64,000 bases of DNA from Stercorarius parasiticus (lineage: Eukaryota; Chordata; Aves; Charadriiformes; Stercorariidae): NCBI GenBank assembly GCA_013396915.1, contig VWZL01000445.1:504191-568190 (forward strand), read 5' to 3'. The position numbers and the translations under genes were made by a program. The notes beneath the pieces are model-generated. The model had not been told where the DNA came from. It worked only from the letters and a program-made list of their open reading frames with translations, and did no database searches. Positions 1-11,149 of the stretch are shown piece by piece (the stretch's first letter is position 1; every line of letters starts with the position of its first letter).

Positions 1-969
1 GAAGCCCAGCGCTTCCTCCTGCATTGGTACGGCGTCCTGGAGCGAACACGCTCCTTGCCCAGCTCTGTCAGCACCCTCATTTCCATGCTCTTTGTGATCA
101 CCCTGAGCTTTGAAGCTTTTACTAAGAGCCTGTATGTGAAACTCCGAGCTGGTTTACACAGAAGTGCAGGCAGATGGGAGCTTGCAGAGCGCTGGACCCA
201 AGCCTCCTCCAGAGCATTAGAAAACACTGATGACGCACCCAGTTGCAAGGGACTCACACCCGGCTGCACCCCTCCGCACACTCCAGGCTCACAACACATC
301 CTGCTTCGCCCGCTGCAGCCGGGCGGCTCCACTGGCAGGCGGTGGGAGCAGGAATGCGCAGGCAGGTACTTCCTCACCAAAGCAAACAGAACCAGCTGCG
401 GGAAACCAGGCTGCAGCTCACTCGAATACAGGGCATTTAATTTCTGCTCAACAGGGGACGATCCACAGCATAATGAAACCAGATGAACAATGCCTGCACT
501 TCAGAGGGCCCCCAACCTTTACTGTTCTCCCCGCGATGCACCCGAGGGCCTTGAGTGAACAGAGCTGGTCTCCCCCATGTCACCCCCTGTCTCCCCTACT
601 GGTTTTGTGAGCCATTTCACACAGCATGTCCTCACCATCGCATGGCTGCATGTAAGCACAGATGACAAGGAAAAAAAAAAGTCATATGTGGGATTAATGG
701 AATCTCATAGAACAGCTCCGAAAAACCAATCCCTGTATCCCGCCAGGGAGTCAGACCACTGCGAAGGTCCATGCACACTCTATGGGGAAAATCTATACGT
801 AACATTTGTTAATATGCATGCTCATTACTAAGCACACAAAAACGTCAACCCCGACCCCGACTAAAGTGCCAGAGACTAATCCAGCCTCTGATCTGATGAG
901 GGGTGAAGTGCACACTGCTTTCTGGCATCCACAGCTCTTCTAACACAGACCCCATTTTCTGCTGCTCAC
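1..969 (-). other. SRGAP3: Intron 18 (incomplete)
   Basis: Intron after exon 18, cut by the window edge. No SH3-encoding exon, known repeat or RNA gene is recognised. An open plus-strand frame runs from position 1 to 486, but its protein has no recognisable motif and no support as a gene. Around 840-870 there is a short run of ACCCCGACCCCGAC. Confidence 0.8.
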
Positions 970-1049
970 CTTCGTCACTGGTGTGTGGCTCCGTGCCGTT
1001 GTCATGGTCAACTTCATCGATGGTGCCTGGCTCGCTGTGCGGGCTGTCA
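970..1049 (-). CDS. SRGAP3: SRGAP3 coding exon 18: acidic linker before SH3
   Basis: 80 nt completing Cys716 and encoding residues 717-742 plus the first base of residue 743. It begins DSPHSEPGTIDEVDHD and ends GTEPHTSDE. It is an acidic, Ser/Thr-containing linker between RhoGAP and SH3 with several potential phosphorylation sites, and is probably disordered. The acceptor is a T-rich tract ending in TTTTCAG|TGAC and the donor GAAG|GTGAGC. It leaves in phase 1. The SH3 exon that should follow (family residues about 744-803) was looked for in 1-960 and is not there. Thr for Ala in PGTIDE is the one difference from the remembered mammalian sequence. Confidence 0.97.
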
Positions 1050-1901
1050 CTGAAATAAAATACACCATGCCTTCAAAGAAAGAATGAGATTTCTGTTCCC
1101 AAGGCACTTAGCAAAATAAGTTGTTGAAGGAAATTCTGGCCCCAGTGACACTTGAAAGAATTATGGTTTTAGTTTTTGTAGGACCGAGATGGTCATTTTA
1201 AATCACGTCAGATCTCTGAACTTGCTTTGAGAACAGCAGTCACTCGCGCCACGATCTTCAGGCCCAGAATATTATGTTCTGTTGCTCGTGCATCTTATTC
1301 ATATTTGGCAAAACAAATATAATAAAGTGATATCAAGTTAAAATGTTCCACATGCTCATTCACAATGAGTTTTAGCATTTTATCCTCTGCTTGCATCAGT
1401 AAGGATGGTGGCAGGTGATCAGCATCAGGGAAGATTAGGTCTCAGAAATGTATTAAACTTGCACGAAAATCAATTCAAGGCCGTTATAAACACTGGTTTC
1501 TTAAAACTCAGATCTGAATGTTGGTTTAGAATTCCAGCATCCTCCAGACTAATGTGTAACATCACTGACACTTCTAATGTGGCAATTTCTTTATGGAGTT
1601 TTCCTACCCTGGGTATACCAATAGGGTGAATTGTGCAGCAGAAGACGCGATGCGATGCAGTCACGCATGGCTGAGCCCGTCCCTGCTAATGCAAACTCAT
1701 CTGTCTTCTAATGCTGACAAAACAAAAGGAACTGGAAGGTTCAGGTTAACTTTGGGCTATGGAATTTCATCAAAATAGCAAATTATGATGGAATGACGGG
1801 ACTTTATTCAAAAATTCCAGCCTAGGAGGAATTTGGTTAGAATTGACCCAAATTTCTGGTTTGCTCTGAACATAGTTATGTGAATCTGCAGCTAAAAGAT
1901 T

Positions 1902-1913
1902 TGTTTATAAACA
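1902..1913. promoter_or_regulatory. Palindromic forkhead-type site
   Basis: The 12 bases TGTTTATAAACA are a perfect palindrome holding two opposed forkhead cores (TGTTTA/TAAACA). It lies in AT-rich intron 17, 55 bp from a perfect Maf/AP-1 palindrome. One match of this length is weak evidence by itself; the neighbouring motifs raise its interest. Confidence 0.35.
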
Positions 1914-1967
1914 TCAATATTTATATTGGAAACAATTTTCTCCTGAAGATTTTACTGAGGTTTATAG

Positions 1968-1980
1968 TGCTGAGTCAGCA
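1968..1980. promoter_or_regulatory. Perfect T-MARE (Maf/Nrf2/AP-1 site)
   Basis: TGCTGAGTCAGCA matches the full 13-bp palindromic T-type Maf recognition element, with an AP-1 core TGAGTCA inside. Large and small Maf, NF-E2/Nrf and Bach factors bind this element. The match is exact. Function in this intron is inferred and depends on conservation and chromatin data. Confidence 0.45.
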
Positions 1981-2539
1981 TGAGAAACATGGAAAGAAAA
2001 CCTCAGTGAAACTGGCTCTGTTTTCACCAGCAAGGCTGAAATGAAAAGCAAAACTAACGTGGAGACTAATTGGTTAGATGTGCAAAATTCTCTCAGTTTC
2101 ATGGAGGTATTTAAAACTAAGAACCATGCAGGCAGCCTGATAGGAAGTAAGATTCTTAACCAGTGTAAAACAGCGCAAGCATATCAAATATATATCACTT
2201 GCACACCTAATTCTTAACGTTTGACAGGAATAAAGGCAAAAAGGTATGCCCCTTCTGCAGAGGGGCAAATTCACCCCAGCGCTGTGCTTGGCTGCCCTGG
2301 ACATGAAGTCTGACCTTCCCCAGAGCTCTCCTCACTCCCCATCCGCTTGGGGATCTGCTCCCGAGATCCCTCCTCCTACACTCCCATGGACTGAGGTCAA
2401 CTCTCTGTCTACAGGAATCAAGCCAAAGCTCTGCCTTTTCTCCCAGGTTCACTCTCAATGTAGAGTGCCAGAAGACAACCCTACCAAGGGGACCTGGCTT
2501 TAAGTTCTGCAACCAACAGAGTCCTGCCCCGCTCCTTAC

Positions 2540-2767
2540 CAGTACTCCTCCCCTCCCGTCATGCACTTCTCGTAGACAGGTCCTTCCAGCTCTCTGTGGC
2601 TGGGGAAGATGCCCTCGTGGTTAATGATGATGGTTTTGATGACCTCATTGACATGGGCTTGGCAGGACACGGGGTCCTGCCCATCTGGAATGTGCATCAG
2701 AGTGGGCCCGAAGCAGATGGCCAGGTTGTAGGGATCCATCATGTTCTCATCGCTGTACTGCGACAAG
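2540..2767 (-). CDS. SRGAP3: SRGAP3 coding exon 17: RhoGAP C-terminal part
   Basis: 228 nt completing His640 and encoding residues 641-715 plus two bases of Cys716. It contains MMDPYNLAICFGPTL, the conserved NLA..FGP motif with Asn654 that contacts the GTPase active site. HIPDGQDPVSCQAH follows, which marks SRGAP3. The RhoGAP domain ends near residue 694 and the exon finishes ELEGPVYEKCMTGGEEY. The acceptor is GTGCTTGCAG|C and the donor ACTG|GTAAGG. Phase is 2 at both ends. If the next intron were retained, the frame would read Trp and then a stop in the donor itself, giving a protein that ends after the RhoGAP domain and lacks SH3. Confidence 0.98.
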
Positions 2768-3042
2768 CTGCAAGCACACGCGTTAGGGAGGTGTGGTGCC
2801 AACTTTCCCCATTCGCTCAGAAAAGCCTCCCACCAGCAAACCCCCACCGCCCAAAAAAAGCAACCGTCACTGAGCTGTACGTCTTCCCTGAACACGCAGC
2901 CACGGCGAGGCAAGGCTGAGGAGGGCGCAAAATAAAACTCTCCATGGCAGTACCAAAGAGGACTCATGCAACAAAGTCAGGGAAGCCCTAAAAAAAAGGA
3001 GGGCAAAGAGAAACTCAGTGAAAGAGGAAAAAAAAGACTTAC

Positions 3043-3148
3043 TGATTAAGGAAAGCAAAAAGATATCTCATGACCACAATGACAGCCCGAGGCAGAGTGA
3101 CGATGATTTGCTGGATCTGATGCACTCTCTCAGTGGGGTTCTCGATTT
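3043..3148 (-). CDS. SRGAP3: SRGAP3 coding exon 16: RhoGAP helix
   Basis: 106 nt completing Lys605 and encoding residues 606-639 plus two bases of His640. It begins IENPTERVHQIQQ and ends VIVVMRYLFAFLN, the hydrophobic RhoGAP helix before the NLA..FGP motif. The acceptor is GTGTTCCAG|AA and the donor TCA|GTAAGT. It enters in phase 1 and leaves in phase 2. IENPTE differs from remembered mammalian LENPAE, and Ile and Ala replace Leu and Val in QIIVTLPRAV. It lies 275 bp from exon 17. Confidence 0.98.
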
Positions 3149-6100
3149 CTGGAACACAGGGATAGAAAGCACGTCTTTAAACCTTCTCAGGACCAGACAA
3201 CACAGCACCAGAGGGACTTGTTCCAGATCTAGTAGCCCACCACGCACGGAAAACAACAGCTTGTTTCCAGATTTGATCCTCTGGTTTGGCACTAAGGTGC
3301 AAGCAGAAAATCGGGCACAGTGCTCTTCCACTGGTGAATTCATATGTACGTTCAGATTCAGTATAAACACCAAATAAAGACATTTTAGTTTTAAGATAAT
3401 TGTTTATGCATTATTGAGTTCGTTCCTCAACAACTACTCTACTTCTCAAAAGCTTTAGTCAATACAGTACTAGGAAATGGAGTACCGCTTGGTTTTCTAG
3501 TCCAGATTTTAAAGTGAGGTTTTTATTCACATTACTCTTATGGGTTAACCATCGGGGCCTTCTTAGCCCTTCTGCTCCAGTCTCCCACTGGTCTGAATGG
3601 GACTTTAATCTGAACCAGTTCTGCGTCAGCACTTTAAGATTCTCTTCTCTCCATTGCAGCACACAAACCCCATAGCCGCTATCAGAAAGTGCATTCCTTC
3701 TGCAGGAAGGAGGGTGGCTTAGAGCTGTCTGCTTTCAGTGCCAGCCCACCTGGGGACCCCCGCACAGCCCCCCACAGCCCTGCCCCGGGGCGACGCTGAT
3801 GCAACCCCCACCTTCGCCTGCAGAGCTGCCGGAGCCCCCCACACTGACTCGCCGGGGAGCTCAGCGCCATCCTGCAGCACCGCAGCACAGTCCAGCCCCC
3901 ACAGCTACTCTTTTTTCAAAGCTAGTATCTGCTCAGTGTATTATGGAGGTAGTTAATCCTGCGGCTTTTATTTTACAGAACGCAAAGATTACCAAAGCTT
4001 TCCTGCGAGCACTCAGCCTCAGAAGCACAGAATAAGCCACATGAGTGCAGAGATGCTTACTTTATTATGCTGGATCAAACTTCGACATTTGCTCATTGTA
4101 ATAAAATTCACTGACCACATGTATCCGGTCTGCAATTTGTTCAAAAATTCTAAGTAAAATTTGGCTTCAGTCCAAAGATGGAAATCTTTATAATATTTAA
4201 TTTTGGAAATTTTTGAGGAATGTGTTTACCTCCTGTTATTGCTTACTAGGTTCTCTACTTCTTCACTTTGGTTTTATTTAAGAGGATGTTTTTTTAAAAA
4301 AATCAAATAAATAAGAACTGGATCAAAACCTGCAACAGTAGATGTCTGTTCTGAAACCCAGAGGAACAAATTGTCTTGAAGCACTTGCCTTTTTTCACTT
4401 CACAGAAATGTTTCAAGCGGCTGTAATTCAGAGGAATTAATGGCGTAATCATCAATCACTTGACAATACAGGCACCCCCCTGAATGAAGCTTTGCAAACA
4501 AAGTGCCTTTTCTATCCATCCATTTCTCACGTGGATTTGGGAAACACTTCCATGTAAATTCTCAGTGCCCTTAAGGCAAAAGGAAAAACCATCCTTTCCC
4601 CAGCCTGGCTTCCCAGCACACCGGGGAACGATGCAGCTCCGCAGCTTCCCAGGGCTCCGGGGCCCTGCGACACGCGCAGCAGCACCTGCCCCAAAACCCT
4701 CACTTGGAAAACCTTACCCGGGGCACGGGCAATCACGGTGGCTTTGTGAGGCACTGCCGAGGAGAGCCCAAACCACTCGGCTGCGTTTAACCTTTCCGCT
4801 GTAATCACAAAATGAGATGGAACATCCTGCAGCAAGGGTGGCATTTTACTGAGCCCCGGTTCTCAAAGGAGAGGGGTTTCTCCAATCTGCTCAGCTTGGG
4901 ACATCTATTACACAGCCTACACTTATGTGCATTTAAGGTCAGAATTTTGATGGGAACAAGGCACTTTAATTCATTTAAAATCTATCATAGAATCAATCTA
5001 TCTTTCCCTAATCAAAAGGTAGCAACAGCAGCAGGAAAAGAAAGGAAAGATGAGGAAAAGAAAGATTCTTGATAAAAAGAGAAAAAATAAAGAGAGAAGA
5101 GACTACTATCCAGAAAATTAACAGATGATGTTTGCAACAAAAAGCTCCCAAAAGCTTAATAAATTGTGCAAATTGGCATTAATTAGGGATGGTTGCCAAG
5201 CCTATCTGCAAGCACACAGTCACATTTCCTGGCCCTGAAGGGGGCCCGTCCCCTTCTCTGGGGACTGTCCCCTCCCAGGGTCCCCGCCCTGCCCCTCGGG
5301 GAGGGCAGCGGTGCAAGCGCTGCAAGGTTGGCTAAAGCTCCTGTCCAGGCATGAAACTGGTGCAAAACCAGCTTCTTTGTGTGCTGCATTAACAGGTGTG
5401 CTGCACTCTTCTACACATCAAGACTGAAAGGCAATGGTGAATCTCCTGAAGCTACTGTATAAAACACTGTTTTTGAAACACAGGAGCACATTCTTCTCCT
5501 CCTGGAACAAGCCTATCCCTGCGTCATTCCCCTCTAGATATCATCTGTCTTTCTTGACATCACTAAATCTCCAGCAGTTATGCACGCTAACATTGAGGAG
5601 GGGGGAAGGAGCCATGAGTGGTGAAAGCCAAACGAAGGAGCTCAGCTCGTGTTCACCAGCCAGTTCCCTCAAGCTACCCACCGACCCAGACACTCCAACC
5701 CCCAAACCACCCCGACACTGCTCCTGTACAATGAAGTCATCCTGTAGCCAAAGTGCACAATGCGCCCCTCCATCATCTCTGAAACATCGAATTCATTCTG
5801 TCTTCTTCCTTTCCCCCAGGGGAATAACTTCCATGACTTGCCAATAAATAAATGTCATCACTACAAGGTACTGAGATAAATAAACGCTAGCTGGGATAGC
5901 TGGTTCTTCAGTTGCAGAGGAACAAGTGGAGCCAGGAGGAGAGTTCAGGACAGAACAAGAAGCAACTAGGCTCTCCCTCACCTCAATCCCAGACCCTTTG
6001 TGACTAAACCCCGTCAGTTTCTACCTCTGCTCATGTCCCAGAGCACTTTCTGGTTTCCTTCGTGATAGGAAATGCTCACAGCAAACACCTGGAGAACAGC

Positions 6101-6644
6101 TGAGCAAGTGAGGTTGAAACCAAGCCTGCAGAGTCAAGGGTGGGAGAAGCCTTCTGAGTAGCCAGGAGCTACTGACCTCCACTTCATGTTTAGTGGAAGA
6201 CATTAAGCTAATGCAGCAAAACCCCTTTGTGTCCCCAGTGCCATGGCTGCATGGCAGGTGACGGGCAGGCTCAGGAACTGCCATTCCCACAGAGCTCCAT
6301 GCGGGCAGGACAGCAGCCGGCCCTCTTCAAGCGGCTAATGGCCCTCATGCAACCCGCAAACATGTACGTGGGCTTGCTGTGTGTGCAGCCCACCAGCCTA
6401 AACTTGAAGATGGCTCTCTGGCGATCCTTGTGATGCTAGGAAGAATTTAAAAGAGCCATAGCAAGATGTTTTACCTTTCCCTCGCCTCCAGCGCTGCCGA
6501 TGCACACTCTTAACATCTCCTAACAACCTATAGCCCTTCTTACAGCCTAGGCTGCTATTTGCAAAACTCAGCTGTACTTGCCCCCCGTTTATTGCTTCTC
6601 TTGACCCACCCTGTTCTCTGAGATGAGCTGTCACATGTACTTAC
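3149..6644 (-). other. SRGAP3: Intron 15
   Basis: 3.5 kb with no recognised gene or transposable element. GC-rich stretches lie at 3720-3900, 4600-4790 and 5220-5340. The segment 4040-4480 is AT-rich. A purine-rich simple tract occupies about 5027-5102. Confidence 0.8.
5027..5102 (+). repeat. Purine-rich simple sequence
   Basis: Nearly pure A/G from AGCAGCAGGAAAAG through a run of GAAA, GGAAA and GAGAGAAGAG. In the SRGAP3 transcript this would be a pyrimidine-rich stretch. It is low-complexity DNA with no family assignment. Confidence 0.6.
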
Positions 6645-6779
6645 TTATAGTAGATATCAAATCTTGAAACCTTTCCTTAGGAAAGAGGGGGTTTTCCAGT
6701 CCTCGGAAATACAGCTTCAAGACTCCAGCCACTGAATTAATGTCACGTTCATTTTGATCATCAGCAAGGGGATCTTCAC
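6645..6779 (-). CDS. SRGAP3: SRGAP3 coding exon 15: RhoGAP core
   Basis: 135 nt completing Gly560 and encoding residues 561-604 plus the first base of Lys605. It contains the RhoGAP signature AGVLKLYFRGLENPLFP (577-593), in which Lys581 and Arg585 are the conserved residues that support the arginine finger and contact the GTPase. It ends FQDLISTI. The acceptor is CTGGGCAG|GT and the donor ATAA|GTAAGT is strong. Both ends are in phase 1, as in exon 14, so exons 14 and 15 are each frame-neutral. Ala565 replaces a remembered mammalian Val. Confidence 0.98.
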
Positions 6780-7894
6780 CTGCCCAGAGAAGAGGTTTTA
6801 TTTCCAGCATTACTGTCAAGTCAGACTAACACAGCAAGTGTTTTTCCCCGAACTCCGTGGAAACCCAGAATTTCCCACAGCTCAGAAACCCCTCCTGTGT
6901 GTCCAATGGTAATGCGATGCATTTTGCCAGCAAGAAGAGAGTTCAAGGCGGCACTCTGTTACACAGCATCACGCTGAGACGTGCTATAGCCCTACCTACA
7001 AAAACCCAGTTCATTGTGGAGATTTCAAACCTTTCCTGAAGATGTTATTAATCGGTCCTCCTTCACAGTCCCCAGCCCAGTGCATTTTTGCCTTTACGGC
7101 AACAGCTCAGTGAGCTGAGCAGATCTAAACGATGGTGGGTGAAGGCCTGAGAAGACAGGCTCGGCTGGAGGATGCAATTATGCCTCTGGAATAGACTGAA
7201 CAGTTCTGGGTAACATTGTACTGACTTAAATCTATAAAAGGCTTTCAAACCCTAAGGGATTTGGATACCAATTCCTCTTAAATTGGATGTGCAAATCCTC
7301 CCGCCTTTGACAATCCCACCACTGCCTTATCCCTTGGCCTGGCCACCTTCACCCTGATCCTCCCAATGCTGCTCAAAGATTAATGCCATGGAGGCCATTA
7401 CCCGCATCCAGCCTGTCCCTTTCACAGATTCCCTGTCACCGGGGGACAGCAGGACTGCTCTGCCCTGCCTCGCCAGGCTTACACCTTCGATGTCATTTTC
7501 TCCACAGAATCACTGGCAACTCCACAGCCAACACTGCCACCAGCTACACGCGGCAAAGCTGCTCCTCCCTTCACAAACTGCTGCAGGAGGAGTAAAATGG
7601 ATCCCCAACAAACTATTTTATGGCTCTCATCTGAGCCTTTCATGCTCTTAATTAATAACTGTGGAAGAGATCTCTGCACCTGCCCCTACTTTTCATACTC
7701 TGTCGCTAAGTGACTCTCTGCTCTTGCTGGAGACACAGTACTGAGACACCTAGTACTGCTACACGCTGGCAGCGGAAAGGCCTTTAGCACGGGCTCTGCA
7801 CAACAGCCAAGGCACCCAGCACACACCAACTGCCCCCCAGCCAGCTCTGCTGGGACACGACGTCCCGCTGGACCTGCACACCCTGGCCACCCAC
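6780..7894 (-). other. SRGAP3: Intron 14
   Basis: 1.1 kb. No repeat family, RNA gene or extra exon was recognised. Confidence 0.8.
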
Positions 7895-7972
7895 CTCTCT
7901 CAAACGAATTCTTGATGTCATTGACTTCCACCTGGGAGCCAGGGACTCTGAAAATGCCCTGCTGCTGAAGGC
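7895..7972 (-). CDS. SRGAP3: SRGAP3 coding exon 14: RhoGAP catalytic arginine finger
   Basis: 78 nt completing Gly534 and encoding residues 535-559 plus one base. It starts LQQQGIFRVPGSQ, and the Arg in GIFRVPG is the arginine finger (residue 542) that enters the GTPase active site and stabilises the transition state. It ends VNDIKNSFER. The acceptor is TTTTCCAG|GC and the donor AGAG|GTGGGT. Both ends are in phase 1, so the exon is frame-neutral: its loss would remove 26 residues including the finger without a frameshift. No disabling change is seen, so the encoded GAP should be active. Confidence 0.98.
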
Positions 7973-8381
7973 CTGGAAAAGAAGATCACAGAAAAGATTT
8001 CTATAACTGTTACGCAGTACCTTCTGGTGAAGAACAGCAGAAATGAGGAGTCGATGCACCCAGAAAGGCTCAGAGCAAGAAGGGGACAGCCTGCTATGAC
8101 TCATTTCTGCCCATATTCTCCAACCAAGACCCCCCACATCAAAGCACTGAAAGGGCTCCCGTCGGCCAGGGGCCTGAACAAACAGTTTAACCTGAGTAAG
8201 TGCTAACAAGACCTAAATATTTGCCAGTCATCCAATGCTACACCACAGTCAATCCCACTGCAATTACAACCTGAGCCCAGGTAGCAAGGGCTGCAGGCAT
8301 CTCTACTGTATTTCGCTGCTCACTACCAGTACCTAATTTCCTTTGCAGAAAGCTTCTGTTGATATTACGGAATCAACTTAC
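7973..8381 (-). other. SRGAP3: Intron 13
   Basis: 409 bp. Nothing recognisable beyond the splice signals of exons 13 and 14. Confidence 0.85.
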
Positions 8382-8442
8382 CGTACAAATTGATGTAGCG
8401 AATGCAGCTTTCTACTACAAGCGGAATAGCCTGTCCTGAATC
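8382..8442 (-). CDS. SRGAP3: SRGAP3 coding exon 13: RhoGAP
   Basis: 61 nt, residues 514-533 plus the first base of Gly534: DSGQAIPLVVESCIRYINLY. This is the first RhoGAP helix with its conserved IP..V..C..YI pattern, just before the catalytic loop. The acceptor is TTTCATGAAG|GAT after the tract CTTTTTCCTTTCC, and the donor ACG|GTAAGT is strong. It changes phase from 0 to 1, the phase needed by exon 14. It lies 409 bp from exon 14. Confidence 0.97.
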
Positions 8443-11149
8443 CTTCATGAAAGGAAAGGAAAAAGTAAAAAATTACTGGTTTATTGATAACAAAGCACAG
8501 GAAATGCATTAAGGACTGCAAAAACAGAGATTTGAAAATCAGTGCCTTTGAGTTTAGTAAGAAGACAGGCAAGAAAAGGAGGCGTTACACACATCAAGCC
8601 ATCAAAAAGTGCTGAGTATACTATGTGCAGTCCATTATGCACAAAACAAGCTCTCACTAAAGCATGTGAAAGACTGCTGCCCACTATCTGGCTGAGGCAG
8701 GGGACTGATGCAACAGGATCTCAGCTATTCCATTTCCAAGGTGTAATGCTGAGCCAAAATAAAACTTGTGCTGTACCTGTCTGATGGAATAAGCTTCCAG
8801 TAACAGAGCTTACAACAATATTTCCACCTGAAGAAAGAGCCATTGTCAGCAGATGCTAAAACAAAAACCCCAGAACACCACAGTGTATGAAAGCAACTGC
8901 CTGTATCTGAACCTGCAATGAGTTTTTGGTTTTGTTCCAAAGCTGCTTCTCTCCGGGCTCCTTGTGGAAGGAGCTCAAGGGGGAACGTGAGCCGTGCCTG
9001 ACTGCCTAATCGGACATTTATTTTCCTTAGGGGCTTTGTTTGGTTGTTTTTCCAGTAGAGCACAGTTGCAGCTCTCTGGTTAATCTACTCTGTCTCGTAG
9101 ACGGGCCTCCAGTAAATACCTGGTTTCTCGTTCGTGCATTCCTCCTTCCTCTGAGAACACAAAAAAGCAGCAGAGTGGGAAAAAAAGAAAAGATTAAGCA
9201 AGGATAAGTTCAGTTAGAGGTAAGCATCTCTTTTGGAGGCCATGAACGCTCAAATGCAATGGCAGCTTAGCAAGGTCCAACGCAGGCCTTCAGGCTGTCC
9301 ACCCTCCCTCCCAAACCCCGTCCGGCACACTGCACCTGAGCCTCGGCGGCCGGCAGAAAGAGCCTCTCAGATTTCTCCCCTCCCTGGACCGGCAGCACCC
9401 GCAGTTGCCCAGGGCCATGCCCACCCCCACCCGGGTGCAGGCGATGCTCGGTGAGAGCCATCCCGGCACAGGGGCACCGGCAGCCGCCTGCAGCCCTGCA
9501 CGTTTCCGATGGCCTCGGGGAGGACCTGGCAGCACAGCACCGTACCGAGGGGTCTGCAGGTGCAGGACACCCCTCCGCTCAGAGCACTGCAGCTAATGCC
9601 TCCTCCACAGTGCTGAACAGGCTGGACTTTAATGAGCACGGCTTTTTTAAAAATCAGTTTGAGTAAGGAATAACTGCAAGTATTAAAGAGATTACCAGCT
9701 TTGTCAGCTGGGCCTGTATATTACTTGTGACAGTGGACTGTTTATAAACACTGCCCTTAGGCTTATGGTTGCACTAAAAGAGCCTAAGAGAATAAATCGG
9801 AGCCGGACAATGCCTATTAGTTTACCAAATCCAACAGTTTGTCATTACTGCTTCCTACAGTATTTTCACTAAAGCTTTCTTCAGTGCAGGATTAAACACT
9901 CTGAGCAATTGAAACAGCATGACTTCCTCTGGAAATCCTTCCACAGCCAGGCAAGAGCAAAGTGCTGGATTTCGGAGGATCAGCAGCCAGATAGCTGGAG
10001 GTATCCTTGGGGACAAATCCCACATCCCCATCTCTTCATTTTTCTTCTCAAATCTCTCCTTCTGGGTAACTTCCTGGGACGAGCAGCAGTCCCTTCCATG
10101 GGGACTGCACTGGTATTAACTGAGTTCATCTGAGCTCACCCCAGCTTACATGAAGAAAATACTCTGTCCCACATTTACGAAGGCCACACGCTGTGTGTCA
10201 CCAGCGATGGTTTAGAGGAGACCACTCAGCAGCCGTTTAGGAATCAATTTGCTCCACTGCTGGAAGCTGAGCCCATGACACTGGCCAGGTGCCGGCCTGG
10301 GTGGCAGTCAGTGTGCAAGCTGTGGTGGCACCTCTCCTGGTGCACCCAGAGGTGACGGTCCCCCTCGGGAGAGGCTCGGGACTCCGCAGGGACACGGCTC
10401 TCACCCATCCTCCCTGCCGGTTAACCCTCCTCTTCGGCTGCAGAAGGGCCTGCAGACTCCCAGCAAGTACCGAACCATACGAGAGGGCAGCAGCCACCAG
10501 CAGCAGCAGCACTGAGATGAGCCAGCCCAGCTGGTTATTATTAATATATTTTGTTTAAGGATGAGGAGAGCACATCTACGATCCCATGCAGCCACCCATA
10601 TGCACAGTATTTCAATTGAAGGCTGCCAGTCCTTACAACTGGGAGACACTTTCTGGGAGCTTTTGAGTTATTTTACCTCCCCCCTCAGCCATGAGGAAGG
10701 TAACCACCAAAAATGTGTGGGAAAAGGTAAGGCAGGGGGATCTGTTGATCCTTTGAGGGTGCCGGGTTGGGTTGTCCCTGCTGTCTGATCTTCCCTCCCA
10801 GGACGGGTAGAGGCAGCGCTGGACGATGGGGATGCTCAGCCAGGAGCGCCCAGCACTGCACAGCCAGCCAGCATGGCCGACGGCCACCAGCCACGAGGGT
10901 CCTCACTGCTACCCTTGCCCCGGGGCACACGGGTGGTGATGGGATGGGTAATGTAAGGAATACATGAGGGGCGAGGACAGCGATGGAGAGAAATCGTCAC
11001 TGAGGCAAAGCGTGCACTGGCCACGTCAACTGGGTGCAGGGCGGACCAGAGAGACCCCACCAAGGAAGGAAAGCAGCCAGCAGTTAGGACAGGAAAGCCA
11101 CCATTACATTCACAGCGTTCATAAACTCTTACTGTCAGCCAGCGAGTAC
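8443..11149 (-). other. SRGAP3: Intron 12
   Basis: 2.7 kb. The stretch 9280-9600 is GC-rich, with open frames on both strands that show no known protein. A second GC-rich part lies at 10260-10520 and ends in an AGC-rich run (about 10490-10513). The middle (9620-9900) is AT-rich. No transposable element is recognised. Confidence 0.8.

Larger units (their letters stand above)
1050..2539 (-). other. SRGAP3: Intron 17
   Basis: About 1.5 kb between exons 17 and 18. The part from 1080 to 2240 is AT-rich and free of recognised repeats. It carries the palindromic motif cluster at 1902-1980 described separately. The part from 2250 to 2530 has higher GC and nothing recognisable. Confidence 0.85.

Noticed and set aside
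1..486. Open plus-strand frame from the window start, possible exon of a neighbouring gene
   Set aside because: No motif, no acceptor/donor pair with a continuing frame, and it overlaps intron 18 of SRGAP3. The minus strand here also shows no SH3-coding exon.
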